IMG/VR virus record: IMGVR_UViG_3300023184_000106
Span: 1-64,000 of that record
Strand: one strand, 5' to 3'
Source of the DNA: a virus
DNA length: 64,000 nt
Shown piece after piece: positions 7,157 through 14,027 of this stretch. Within the stretch, counting starts at the first letter, position 1; each line of letters begins with the position of its first letter. The notes below the pieces were generated by a model that saw only the letters and a program-made list of their open reading frames with translations, did no database searches and was not told the origin of the DNA. The position numbers and the translations under genes were made by a program.

Positions 7157-7393
7157 TTAAACTTTTTTTCTTCCAGTTTTTTTAGGTTGCTGGGGAGTTA
7201 TTTCTCTTCTTATCCCGTGCTTATTTATATCTACTTTAACTGGAGGTCTTTTTGTTTGCACACCAGATTTAAATTTACCCTGATATGGCTTTTTTGCTGT
7301 AGCCTCTGCAGATGTTACAGCGCCAGCAGATGCACCAGCGTTAGCTGGTGGCACCGTGCTAGTACCGTTTTCTTTTTGAAAACTATTAGTCAT
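7157..7393 (-). CDS. Low-complexity basic protein
   Basis: 78 residues. An Ala/Thr/Ser-rich first half (about 10-35) leads to a Lys/Arg/Pro-rich second half ending KKTGRKKV. It is probably disordered; the basic tail could bind nucleic acid or the virion. It overlaps the upstream Cys-rich gene by 8 bases. The family is not recognised. Confidence 0.55.
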   Translation of the reverse strand: MTNSFQKENGTSTVPPANAGASAGAVTSAEATAKKPYQGKFKSGVQTKRPPVKVDINKHGIRREITPQQPKKTGRKKV

Positions 7394-7571
7394 TATCGTT
7401 TATGACCGCTCCTGTAGATGTTGATGTACTCATTGAATCAGAGTCATCAAGACCACTTTCATCCATGCTATCAATATCTCCACCAAAGATGTTAGTGATG
7501 ACCATCATAGGGGTGTCTGGAGATGTAATATCTCCATTCCCAGCCTTACCGCAACCACACATAATACACAT
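7386..7571 (-). CDS. Small protein with Cys-rich N-terminus
   Basis: 61 residues starting MCIMCGCGKAG: three cysteines within seven residues, then an acidic Ser/Thr/Asp-rich, likely disordered tail. The N-terminal Cys cluster could bind metal or be lipidated or palmitoylated, but there is no lipobox. TAATG coupling to the upstream 48-residue gene supports the start. Confidence 0.5.
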   Translation of the reverse strand: MCIMCGCGKAGNGDITSPDTPMMVITNIFGGDIDSMDESGLDDSDSMSTSTSTGAVINDND

Positions 7572-7717
7572 TAGTTGCAGTTCTCACAATTCTTAACTGA
7601 ACAAGGGGCTTCGCCTCTTGTGTCTCTTGTGCAATCTGTACTAGATGTAGTTGGAGCTACTGCTCTTACTGGAGCTGTAGCAGCCTCTACTACTGGCTCT
7701 TGATCCAATATAGACAT
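7571..7717 (-). CDS. 48-residue protein with C-terminal Cys motif
   Basis: ATG at 7717 to TAA at 7571. An Ala/Val/Pro-rich first half precedes cysteines at about 30, 38, 43 and 46 near the C-terminus (ending KNCENCN), a potential zinc or disulfide cluster. It is coupled to the next gene by TAATG. The function is unknown. Confidence 0.5.
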   Translation of the reverse strand: MSILDQEPVVEAATAPVRAVAPTTSSTDCTRDTRGEAPCSVKNCENCN

Positions 7718-7719
7718 TA

Positions 7720-7875
7720 TTACTTACCGCTTGTTCCGACGCCTGAGCTATCTTGTGTTGACTTATCTGTTGAAGGGAAAGCTGATCCTGTGTTATCTGA
7801 ATAGTGACCATTTATATCGTTAGTTGCTGATGGCTTTACTGTTGCAAAACCGTCTAAATTTAATCCGTCTGACAT
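7720..7875 (-). CDS. 51-residue low-complexity protein
   Basis: ATG at 7875 to TAA at 7720, preceded by a strong Shine-Dalgarno sequence (TAGGAG, 8 bases upstream). It is Ser/Thr/Gly/Asp-rich and probably disordered. Unlike its leaderless neighbours it has a real 5' leader of about 50 bases from the promoter at 7933, containing a 6-bp hairpin, so it may be highly expressed. The function is unknown. Confidence 0.55.
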   Translation of the reverse strand: MSDGLNLDGFATVKPSATNDINGHYSDNTGSAFPSTDKSTQDSSGVGTSGK

Positions 7876-7932
7876 TTTATTACTCCTATAGGTTATTTAT
7901 TTAAGCGGGACTAGTATTCCGCTTATGACTCT

Positions 7933-7941
7933 ATTATAGCA
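7933..7941 (-). promoter_or_regulatory. Extended -10 promoter (TGC-TATAAT) with structured leader
   Basis: TATAAT (7933-7938) is preceded by TGC. The next ATG is near 7875, so the transcript has a leader. The leader holds a 6-bp inverted repeat (AAGCGG / CCGCTT, around 7901-7923) upstream of the SD. The core ATGCTATAAT recurs at 1231 and 46386. Confidence 0.6.
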
Positions 7942-7950
7942 TTTAGTTGA

Positions 7951-8073
7951 TTAGGACTTGTATTGCTTATGCCAGCAATCATCACAGATGTCTATTATTG
8001 GTCCGCCTAGCTTTCCAGAGAGCCTTGTTGACTTATTTTTACAGTCCTTTATTTCGCAAAAACCACTAAACAC
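7951..8073 (-). CDS. 40-residue zinc-ribbon micro-protein, GTG start
   Basis: GTG at 8073 to TAA at 7951. Cysteines at 6 and 11 and a CDDCWH knuckle near residue 30 make a compact zinc-ribbon. The start overlaps the stop of the upstream basic gene (TAGTG). Spacing of the Cys pairs resembles other phage zinc ribbons in this window (860, 13325). Confidence 0.55.
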   Translation of the reverse strand: MFSGFCEIKDCKNKSTRLSGKLGGPIIDICDDCWHKQYKS

Positions 8074-8213
8074 TATTTAGGGCCTCTGGCCTTTTGACCC
8101 CTGTACCCAGTCTTTTTAATATTCATTGAACCTGGCTTTTTTTCCCCAGGGGCGTAGGTTGCGGCCTGTCTTTGAGCTAATGCCCTTTTCATTTTATCTA
8201 GATGTTTACCCAT
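8073..8213 (-). CDS. 46-residue highly basic protein
   Basis: ATG at 8213 to TAG at 8073. It is rich in Lys/Arg/Gln with Gly-Pro turns (APGEKKPGS, GYRGQKARGPK) and is likely to bind nucleic acid or be virion-associated. It overlaps the luciferase-like monooxygenase by 8 bases and the next GTG start by one base, so it belongs to that transcript. Confidence 0.5.
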   Translation of the reverse strand: MGKHLDKMKRALAQRQAATYAPGEKKPGSMNIKKTGYRGQKARGPK

Positions 8214-9000
8214 TAATTGATTTCCTTATCTCTTTTATTATATTGTGTATTTCTGAGCTTTGCCCTCGAACGGGAAGCTGATGTACTAGTATATCTGTAA
8301 CTCCTTTTAACTTTAAGTTCAGAATCTCTTTATGTATGTGATCCTTATCACCATAGATGGTTGTCTTACCGTGGGTTCCAATAATTTTATTTAAATATTT
8401 ATTGCTTTCATCAAGCGTGTCTTTATTTAATATCGCAACAGATACAATCTGCTTGTCATTTTTTAATAATGTTTTATCGTGTTGATATAAAAAATCATCT
8501 AGCTTGATTATATTGGTAATTCCATACTGTATGCAAGCTTTTTGAAAATCTATAGTATCACCAGATAGCATAAGTGGGGGTAGGTTTTTAATTATTGATA
8601 GCCTATTATATTTTTTAAGCCATTCTAATGTATAAAGATCTCTTTGTTCTTGTGTTTTAATTTGATCTTCAATTAAAACAACATCCCTTAAACTTGTTTC
8701 TTGAAATTTAATATTTCCTGGAATTATATTAAAAGTGACACGTCCTGGCGCAATTCTTTCAAATGTTTCATACATTCCCGCCAAATATTCTGGAGATACA
8801 GAATATGTTCTTACCGCAATTATATATTTAAAAGTATGATCTTTATTTATTGTATTTGATACAGTAATAACAGCATTATCTAAAAATGAATCATATACTA
8901 TAAGTAATGATTCATATCCCACCTCATGTACGGCGTTGGCTATACTTATTAATGCATCTTTAGAGTTATCTTCAAATAAAGACATATAGTGAAATTTCAT
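8206..9000 (-). CDS. Luciferase-like (LLM) flavin monooxygenase
   Basis: 264 residues. A TIM-barrel flavin-dependent monooxygenase pattern of the SsuD/alkanal-monooxygenase superfamily is visible: GYESLLIVYDS (about 28-38), IIAVRTYSVSPEYLA (60-74) and ERIAPGRVTFNIIPG (81-95), which correspond to the strand and helix segments around the flavin site. It is shorter than typical SsuD (about 380), so some insertion and C-terminal regions are missing. The enzyme would use reduced FMN and oxygen on an unknown substrate. TATTAT 6 bases before the ATG predicts a leaderless mRNA. No flavin reductase is visible. Confidence 0.78.
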   Translation of the reverse strand: MKFHYMSLFEDNSKDALISIANAVHEVGYESLLIVYDSFLDNAVITVSNTINKDHTFKYIIAVRTYSVSPEYLAGMYETFERIAPGRVTFNIIPGNIKFQETSLRDVVLIEDQIKTQEQRDLYTLEWLKKYNRLSIIKNLPPLMLSGDTIDFQKACIQYGITNIIKLDDFLYQHDKTLLKNDKQIVSVAILNKDTLDESNKYLNKIIGTHGKTTIYGDKDHIHKEILNLKLKGVTDILVHQLPVRGQSSEIHNIIKEIRKSING

Positions 9001-9006
9001 ATAATA

Positions 9007-9012
9007 ATAATA
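9007..9012 (-). promoter_or_regulatory. -10 element (TGG-TATTAT), leaderless
   Basis: TATTAT ends 6 bases before the ATG of the LLM gene. It lies immediately downstream of the 9026-9055 terminator, as expected for the start of a new transcription unit. Confidence 0.55.
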
Positions 9013-9025
9013 CCATTTAAATAAT

Positions 9026-9055
9026 AAAGGGGCAAGGCCTAGGCCTTGCCCCTTT
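9026..9055 (-). terminator. Rho-independent terminator (30-nt perfect palindrome)
   Basis: A 30-base perfect palindrome, arms AAAGGGGCAAGGCCT and its complement, begins 13 bases after the stop of the secreted-protein gene. It is followed on the minus strand by TTTATTATTT. The stem is the most GC-rich hairpin in the non-coding parts of the window. Confidence 0.88.
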
Positions 9056-9067
9056 GCTTTAATATAC

Positions 9068-10240
9068 TTACTTCTTTAGTGAAACTTTGGACTTTGGATT
9101 AGCCTTGTTCCATTTAGCAGCCAGTTTATTATAATCAGCTTTTAGTTTTGCTTCTGTTGCATCTGAAAGAGTCTTAGCAGTTAGTGCTGCAGAAGACGCA
9201 TTAGCCTTATCAAGTGCAGCATCTGCTGCAAACTTTGAATGTGATGCAATGGCATCTGAAAGAGCCTTATCTCCACTAGCCTTAGCATCTGCTAAAGTTT
9301 TTTCTGCTACTGCTTTAGCTGCATCTGATGCAACCTTGGCATCTGCTAAAGCTTTTGCATTTGCTAACTTGTTTGCTTCATTTGAAGCTTTTTCAGTGGC
9401 AAGCGCTGCTTGTGATGCCGCAAGGTCTGACTTTAGTCCTGCAATAATTCCCGTAAGATCAGAAACTGTAAACTTGGCAATGACAGACTTTACTGGTGCA
9501 GCAAGGCCAGTTACGGCTGTTACTGTTGAAAGACCTGTAGCAACTACAGTAACTTCTCCAGCAACTGATGTTGCTAGGGCTGATGTTACAGTTCCAAGAA
9601 CTGCTCCAGTCGAAGTGTTTGTTGCTGTTGCTGTAGTTAGTGACTTTGTAACAGAACCATCAGCAAATGTTGAGCCGATCAATGTTACTGTTGCTGTATC
9701 TGAAACTGAGTTTCCGAATACATCTGTTGTTGTTAGAGCAATTGTAGGAACTGTGCCCACTGCTGTTGCAGATGGAACTGTTAGTCCTAGGTTGTATGCT
9801 GCTCCAGCAGTACCAGAGATGTAAACAATTGTTGAGTACGAGCCATTAGTAATGGTTACTGTACCGACTGCTGTTGTAGTTGTATAAGCATAAACTGTTG
9901 CTGCTGATCCAGCAGAAGTAACTGTAAGTGTTGAAACACCTGATGCGACTGACTTTGGTGCATCTGTTGTGTTAAGTGCTGTTACCAACTTTACAGTTGA
10001 TGAAGCAGTAAAAGTAACGCTTGTGCCTGTATCTGCTGTTGCTGCCAAGGCAATAGTGTTTCCAGAAGTAATGACATTACTTGATGGAACTGCTACTGTT
10101 GCTGGTGCTGTCGTAGTTGTTGCGTTATTTACTGTTGCAACCGTAACGGCAAGCGGTGCTGCCGAAGAAGGTGCTACAGAAAATCCAACGATTGCTAAAG
10201 CTGCAGCAGTAGCAATTGATATTTTTTTGAACGATTTCAT
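9068..10240 (-). CDS. Secreted Ala/Thr-rich surface protein with coiled-coil C-terminus
   Basis: 390 residues from the ATG at 10240, chosen because AAAGGAG precedes it and because it starts a clean signal peptide (KSFKK, hydrophobic core, SSA-AP cleavage near residue 28). Residues about 30-270 are Thr/Val/Ala beta-rich and resemble bacterial Ig-like or invasin-type repeats. From about 275 to 370 an Ala/Lys/Asp helix with heptads forms a coiled coil, ending in a basic tail. Base composition is visibly richer in G+C than most neighbours, suggesting capture from the host. It is flanked by a strong terminator. It may coat the infected cell or alter phage receptor exposure; this is inference. Confidence 0.8.
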   Translation of the reverse strand: MKSFKKISIATAAALAIVGFSVAPSSAAPLAVTVATVNNATTTTAPATVAVPSSNVITSGNTIALAATADTGTSVTFTASSTVKLVTALNTTDAPKSVASGVSTLTVTSAGSAATVYAYTTTTAVGTVTITNGSYSTIVYISGTAGAAYNLGLTVPSATAVGTVPTIALTTTDVFGNSVSDTATVTLIGSTFADGSVTKSLTTATATNTSTGAVLGTVTSALATSVAGEVTVVATGLSTVTAVTGLAAPVKSVIAKFTVSDLTGIIAGLKSDLAASQAALATEKASNEANKLANAKALADAKVASDAAKAVAEKTLADAKASGDKALSDAIASHSKFAADAALDKANASSAALTAKTLSDATEAKLKADYNKLAAKWNKANPKSKVSLKK

Positions 10241-10335
10241 TCTATTTATTTCTCCTTTTATTATCTGTCTCTTCACGAGCCAGAAATTTGTGACATGTTC
10301 ACACTATGTAAGACGTTTTTAGACCTCAAATGTCG

Positions 10336-10536
10336 CTACATTAGCGCATTTATTTTTACATGAAATGAACATGGGTCTCCGCCTTCATCCCATTCTTGAC
10401 TTTCTTCTTCTGTTAAAGGAGGTCCTTCGTGTGTGTCGCAAAACACATCTGATACCCAACCCCTGTCGTAACCATTTTTAAGCCATATTTCAAACTCTAC
10501 GTGGTCGATGTACTCTGGATCGGAATCTATATCCAC
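10336..10536 (-). CDS. Conserved actinophage hypothetical with Cys/His motifs
   Basis: 66 residues, very acidic. Contains CDTHEGPP (about 33-40), EEESQEWDEGG and a late CSFH (about 56-59), a pattern I associate with small conserved proteins in many actinophages (CxTH...GGDPCxH). The paired Cys/His elements suggest one metal site. It overlaps the thioredoxin gene by 10 bases. Confidence 0.7.
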   Translation of the reverse strand: MDIDSDPEYIDHVEFEIWLKNGYDRGWVSDVFCDTHEGPPLTEEESQEWDEGGDPCSFHVKINALM

Positions 10537-10829
10537 TCTGACAACTCCTCCAACATAATATGCTTGGGTTTAGCCCCAATAATAGTTTTGACTGGCTTTC
10601 CAGACTTAAATAATACCATACACGGAATAGAGGTTACAGAGTATTCTGCAGATTTAATAGGATTCTCATCAACATTTAACTTTCCCACCCACAATCCGAG
10701 CTCTTTAGATATCTCATCTAATATTGGAGACACCTTTAGGCATGGCCCACACCACGGAGCCCAAAAATCAATAAGAACTAGATTATGAGAATCTAGTACT
10801 CTACCGAAGCTTTCATCTGTAACTATCAA
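10527..10829 (-). CDS. Thioredoxin
   Basis: 100 residues, single-domain thioredoxin fold. The active site WCGPC (Cys27, Cys30) follows LIDFWAPW, and the cis-proline loop SIP is near residue 68. It lacks a signal peptide, so it acts in the cytoplasm. Thioredoxins are frequent in phages, where they reduce ribonucleotide reductase or act as polymerase factors; the neighbours here (secreted protease, secreted surface protein) do not point to either. Confidence 0.93.
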   Translation of the reverse strand: MIVTDESFGRVLDSHNLVLIDFWAPWCGPCLKVSPILDEISKELGLWVGKLNVDENPIKSAEYSVTSIPCMVLFKSGKPVKTIIGAKPKHIMLEELSEWI

Positions 10830-10830
10830 A

Positions 10831-11040
10831 CTACTCTCCTTTTAATTCGTCCGCAGCGCTATTAAACTTCTCCATGAATGTTTGAATAACCCACATTGCC
10901 GTCTCGCCAGCATTTGTAGAAAGTGCTTTTGATGCGGCCTCATTTCTATCTTCAAGAGCAATTGAGTTGTACCATTTCTGGTACAACTCCTCGCCAATCT
11001 CTTTTATAATTTCTTCTAATACAGTTAGCTTATTATCCAT
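10831..11040 (-). CDS. Small helical hypothetical protein
   Basis: 69 residues predicted to be mostly helical and acidic, with no motifs. It overlaps the end of the subtilase gene by 8 bases and runs to one base before the thioredoxin start, so the three are one operon. The family is not recognised. Confidence 0.6.
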   Translation of the reverse strand: MDNKLTVLEEIIKEIGEELYQKWYNSIALEDRNEAASKALSTNAGETAMWVIQTFMEKFNSAADELKGE

Positions 11041-11971
11041 TTATTGCGCCCTGTTCACTCATTACGATTCCTATTTGATTTAAAGAATTTGTGATTGGCT
11101 TAGCAGTTCTTTTAATTAGATCAAGCATTTGTGACATTGTGAGTGTTGGTTTTGATGACGACACACTTAGCCATTTTGCTGCTGCAATTTGTACTGAAAC
11201 AGATGTTCCAAATGCGTTACCCTCTGCACCTCCAGGGAATAGCACTCTGGCTGATATTGGTGCCCAAAAATCTGTCAATACGGGATCGTAATTACTAGTA
11301 ATAGATGTTGCATAAGTTTCATCAAAATCTTCTGCCCCGCCTATTGCAATGGATGATGGAATACATGCTGGCCAGTCAATTCTTGCTTTGTCACGACCAT
11401 TACCTGTGGGAAAAAATACTGGAATGTTAGACTTTGAAAACCAATCCACCCAATAATCTGTATTTGTAACTGGGCAGTAGTTTGTTTTAGCCAGTAGGTT
11501 GTGGTGGCCTTGCGACATGCTTACTGCTTTAATATTATATTTATCCTTGTTTTCATACAGCCATTTCAAAGCATTTGGAACAGTGTTAATTCCTGTAGTT
11601 TGTCTCATTCCATTTGCAGTGTTCCCAATAATGCGGACAAACAGAATATTCATATTTGGGTTATTTGCAATTGCAATAGATGTCATCTGAGTTCCGTGGT
11701 TTAAGTCTCTACTAACCATTAGATTAAGTGGGATGACTGCCGCCCCTGGACCTTCCATAAACTTTTGGCCATTGGCGCATGTTGCCCAATCTAAAATACA
11801 AACCTCACCAATTAATCTTGATTTAATTGAGGGGATTGAAGTGTCTAGAGCTGTGTCTAGAATTGCCAATGTCGGCACATTTACTGTTGTATTTTTTAAT
11901 ACAGCAGCATTAGCTGTTGGTATTAAGCATAGAGCTATTGAGGCTACTAGAGCCGTGATTATTTTTTTCAT
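11033..11971 (-). CDS. Secreted subtilisin-like serine protease (S8)
   Basis: 312 residues. A Sec signal peptide (KK, hydrophobic core, AN-A cleavage near residue 22) precedes a subtilase domain with Asp39 (AILDTALD), His92 (NHGTQM), an Asn191 oxyanion candidate (PTGNG) and Ser257 (FGTSVS). There is no long prodomain, which is unusual for S8 enzymes and may mean autonomous folding. It would act outside the cytoplasmic membrane on host surface or extracellular proteins. It has its own near-consensus promoter and a predicted leaderless mRNA. Possible roles are receptor removal, envelope weakening or nutrient release. Confidence 0.92.
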   Translation of the reverse strand: MKKIITALVASIALCLIPTANAAVLKNTTVNVPTLAILDTALDTSIPSIKSRLIGEVCILDWATCANGQKFMEGPGAAVIPLNLMVSRDLNHGTQMTSIAIANNPNMNILFVRIIGNTANGMRQTTGINTVPNALKWLYENKDKYNIKAVSMSQGHHNLLAKTNYCPVTNTDYWVDWFSKSNIPVFFPTGNGRDKARIDWPACIPSSIAIGGAEDFDETYATSITSNYDPVLTDFWAPISARVLFPGGAEGNAFGTSVSVQIAAAKWLSVSSSKPTLTMSQMLDLIKRTAKPITNSLNQIGIVMSEQGAING

Positions 11972-11977
11972 ATACTA

Positions 11978-12006
11978 ATCATACTAAATTGACTGGTGAA
12001 TGTCAA
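11978..12006 (-). promoter_or_regulatory. Consensus promoter of the subtilase gene, leaderless
   Basis: TTGACA (12001-12006), 17-base spacer, TATGAT (11978-11983), then 6 bases to the ATG at 11971. Confidence 0.88.
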
Positions 12007-12011
12007 TAGTA

Positions 12012-12185
12012 CTATTGCTGTGGGTTCTTACGTGGGTACCACTTGCCAGAATCAATTCTTTGATTGTCTATCTGGGTAGACATAGAGGATATTACGGTAT
12101 TTATAATTTCATGTAATAAATCTAACTCTATATGTAGCTTATATATTTCAAGTTCTAGTAGATCTATTCTTCTTGAATTTCTCAT
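12012..12185 (-). CDS. 57-residue helical micro-protein
   Basis: ATG at 12185 to TAG at 12012. A basic N-terminus (MRNSRRID), a long amphipathic helix rich in Leu/Glu/His, and a polar C-terminal tail with WYPRK. It starts inside the stop of the upstream zinc-ribbon gene (ATGA). It could be a coiled-coil partner of a neighbour; the function is unknown. Confidence 0.6.
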   Translation of the reverse strand: MRNSRRIDLLELEIYKLHIELDLLHEIINTVISSMSTQIDNQRIDSGKWYPRKNPQQ

Positions 12186-12394
12186 TGCAACTCATTTCTA
12201 TCTATAGGCGTTGGCGCAGTTGCCAACGTACCACAAGCGGCACATTCCATATCTAAAAAATAACTGGCTATCTCATAATCTTTAAAAATTACCTTTAGAT
12301 TAAATACTTCACAGCCACAAGGACATATGTGTATTGGAAACCCCCTGATGTCCATAGATCTGCTATAGTCTGGTCTTAGGTGGTTTATATCCAT
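12182..12394 (-). CDS. Zinc-ribbon protein
   Basis: 70 residues. Knuckles CPCGC (about 24-28) and CAAC (about 51-54) flank a beta-hairpin-like segment, as in rubredoxin/zinc-ribbon folds. TATAAT lies 6 bases before the ATG, giving a leaderless prediction and a firm start. Similar short ribbons are widespread in actinophages; DNA or protein binding is possible. Confidence 0.65.
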   Translation of the reverse strand: MDINHLRPDYSRSMDIRGFPIHICPCGCEVFNLKVIFKDYEIASYFLDMECAACGTLATAPTPIDRNELQ

Positions 12395-12400
12395 GTATTA

Positions 12401-12406
12401 ATTATA
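12401..12406 (-). promoter_or_regulatory. -10 element, leaderless
   Basis: TATAAT is 6 bases before the ATG at 12394. TATACA at 12424-12429 with a 17-base spacer is a 4/6 match to the -35 consensus. Confidence 0.6.
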
Positions 12407-12408
12407 CA

Positions 12409-12966
12409 CTAAACTTGAATGTATGTATAGGGGGCCGTTACGCTCATATTGAATTCAGTTGCAGCCTCTAGTGCTGCTTTTAATCGCAAACGTGGATTCT
12501 TTTGGTTCTTAGTAGCATACAATGCTCCAAGTGCTACCATTCCACCGCTACCTTCTGCCATGTAGTTAACAATGTTTTCTCCAACATGAAAATCTTCATC
12601 TATAGTAAAAAGTCTTCCGCATACTCCAACAATAAAAATTCCACCCGTATCTTCCTCTGACGGTGATCCTATACTTCCATAGCCATGATCTTTAAATACA
12701 GACTTAACAGAATCAATAAATTTAGTTCTCATAAACTTATCTAAACCAGAGTTTGTTTTAGTTGGTGTATATTTTGGAGGGGTCCACATATATTGAAGGA
12801 TTTGTCCCATACGAAATGAATCTGTAAATGCAATTCCATACTGACCATTTTTAAAACATTTTGGTTCTTTTCTTGCCAAAATCCATCCAGTTTTATCATC
12901 TGATGCGGCATGGTCGGAGCCCATATACACAACACCACCTTGAGCAATAGCAACGATACAAGTCAT
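12409..12966 (-). CDS. Proteasome-beta-like Ntn hydrolase
   Basis: 185 residues. The N-terminus MTCIVAIAQGGVVYMGSDHAA fits the beta-subunit/HslV/Anbu superfamily: Thr2 would become the N-terminal nucleophile after Met removal, Asp18 follows in GSD, and a Lys lies near 33-36 (RKEPKCF). Later strands end in a glycine-rich GSGG near 138, as in the fold's second layer. No alpha subunit, ATPase or Pup-like gene is visible in the window. Phage members of this superfamily are known but uncharacterised. It could self-assemble as a small protease or act as an amidase. Confidence 0.8.
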   Translation of the reverse strand: MTCIVAIAQGGVVYMGSDHAASDDKTGWILARKEPKCFKNGQYGIAFTDSFRMGQILQYMWTPPKYTPTKTNSGLDKFMRTKFIDSVKSVFKDHGYGSIGSPSEEDTGGIFIVGVCGRLFTIDEDFHVGENIVNYMAEGSGGMVALGALYATKNQKNPRLRLKAALEAATEFNMSVTAPYTYIQV

Positions 12967-12972
12967 ATATTT

Positions 12973-13001
12973 ATTGTACTATTTTAATTATTCTGTGTCC
13001 A
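12973..13001 (-). promoter_or_regulatory. Promoter of the Ntn hydrolase, leaderless
   Basis: TGGACA (12996-13001), 17-base spacer, TACAAT (12973-12978), 6 bases, ATG at 12966. Each hexamer has one mismatch to consensus. Confidence 0.72.
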
Positions 13002-13296
13002 GTTCCGCATGATATTCTATATGATTTAATTGATTTATGGCGTTTTCTAATTCAGCTTTAATTTCTATTAATTCCTGCATGGCTTTATAATACTTATCTT
13101 TCCAGGAATTAAGTTCACGCTCAAGTTCATATAATTCAATTTTTAAATCTTTTACGTCTATTCTTAGTAAATCCTGTGCATGCTCATATTGCCGTATTTT
13201 TTCTTTTTTGGATTCCCTAGAAGAATTGACAATAGCTGTCCCAAGACCACTTAAAATGGCTGAACAGATAACTAATACTATAGATAGTGGCTCCAT
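12988..13296 (-). CDS. Membrane-anchored coiled-coil protein
   Basis: 102 residues: one N-terminal transmembrane helix (about 4-22), a basic SRESKKEKIR stretch and then a continuous charged coiled coil to about residue 95. The shape is like small phage membrane proteins, including i-spanins, but it is far from the lysis genes, so no spanin role is assigned. TATAAT lies 8 bases upstream of the ATG. Confidence 0.65.
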   Translation of the reverse strand: MEPLSIVLVICSAILSGLGTAIVNSSRESKKEKIRQYEHAQDLLRIDVKDLKIELYELERELNSWKDKYYKAMQELIEIKAELENAINQLNHIEYHAELDTE

Positions 13297-13304
13297 GTAT
13301 AACT

Positions 13305-13310
13305 ATTATA
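13305..13310 (-). promoter_or_regulatory. -10 element near the start codon
   Basis: TATAAT is 8 bases before the ATG at 13296, giving at most a 2-base leader. No -35 is recognised. Confidence 0.45.
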
Positions 13311-13324
13311 TCAGTATAACAACT

Positions 13325-13561
13325 TTAAACTAGAAGTTCTGATGCAGATATATCTGCGCCAAGATACCGTTTCTTTTGAATGAATTCTTTAACAAACTCA
13401 TGCCCATTTGATCTGCCAGATAGGATAATCACCCATCGTGGCTCAAATTTTAAATCTATGCATGTTTGGCACATAAATAAATTAATTGTAAGTAAATTAG
13501 ACTTTCTAATATGCAATTGATTTTTTGTTTTATTACAGGAGTAACAAAGTATTTTTTCCAA
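13325..13561 (-). CDS. Conserved actinophage zinc-finger protein, TTG start
   Basis: 78 residues beginning at TTG 13561. CYSC (about 6-9) and CQTC (about 31-34) form a four-Cys zinc site, and FEPRWVIILSGR after it is a segment I recognise from conserved actinophage proteins. The TTG sits directly after the TAA of the upstream gene with AGAGGA as SD. The role is unknown. Confidence 0.7.
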   Translation of the reverse strand: MEKILCYSCNKTKNQLHIRKSNLLTINLFMCQTCIDLKFEPRWVIILSGRSNGHEFVKEFIQKKRYLGADISASELLV

Positions 13562-13723
13562 TTATTCCTCTTCCATGAATGTAAGGTCATCATTCTCTAT
13601 TATTTCTTGATAATAGATACCGTGTTTTGAGTATTCAACTATTGATGCATGTGCACCTATAGATCTAGCCATTCCATGAACTTGCTCTGATTTGATCAAG
13701 ACATTATAGTTTTCTGTGTTCAA
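13562..13723 (-). CDS. Hypothetical protein, probable TTG start
   Basis: 53 residues from TTG 13723, chosen because AAGGGG lies 6 bases upstream; the open frame extends further to another TTG at 13765 that has no SD and overlaps the upstream gene by 62 bases. The chain is mixed alpha/beta with an acidic C-terminus (ENDDLTFMEEE). The family is not recognised. Confidence 0.55.
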   Translation of the reverse strand: MNTENYNVLIKSEQVHGMARSIGAHASIVEYSKHGIYYQEIIENDDLTFMEEE

Positions 13724-14027
13724 TCGGGACCCCTTCAAGTTCGCATCGTACACCGTAAGATTCAATCATTTTCTTAGCTTTTGAAACATAATCAATAACT
13801 TTCTCTTTTTCAATTCCAGTGAATTGAATAAAGTTATCTTCATACAGCCTCAAAGCAAGAAACTCAGGATACTTTACTATATCCATCATCAAAAGCAAAG
13901 GTTTTTTAATTTCCCTAAGCTTCCTTCTCATCTCGTCGCTATAAAATACTGGCTTGTTTGGCTCCCCAGTCCACTGGTTTATGCCATGCTTAAAATGAAC
14001 ATTGTCGTATAAATTACTTGATGCCAT
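13704..14027 (-). CDS. Conserved phage hypothetical protein
   Basis: 107 residues, mostly helical with a Lys/Arg-rich centre (EMRRKLREIKKP) and no catalytic motif. It overlaps the WhiB gene by 14 bases and is probably co-translated with it. It could partner with WhiB, but the only evidence is adjacency. Confidence 0.6.
   Translation of the reverse strand: MASSNLYDNVHFKHGINQWTGEPNKPVFYSDEMRRKLREIKKPLLLMMDIVKYPEFLALRLYEDNFIQFTGIEKEKVIDYVSKAKKMIESYGVRCELEGVPIEHRKL

Noticed and set aside
7901-7923. Terminator after the promoter at 7933
   Set aside because: The 6-bp hairpin has a 10-base loop and no U-tract; more likely a leader structure.
9249-10322. Plus-strand open frames opposite the secreted 390-residue protein
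   Set aside because: They arise from the Ala/Thr-rich codons of the real gene, which has a signal peptide, SD and terminator.
12988-13296. Spanin assignment for the membrane coiled-coil protein
   Set aside because: It is some 3 kb from the endolysin, in a different unit, and no o-spanin partner is seen; actinophages often lack spanins.
13724-13765. Upstream TTG start for the 13562 gene
   Set aside because: It lacks an SD and would overlap the preceding gene by 62 bases; TTG 13723 has AAGGGG at good spacing.
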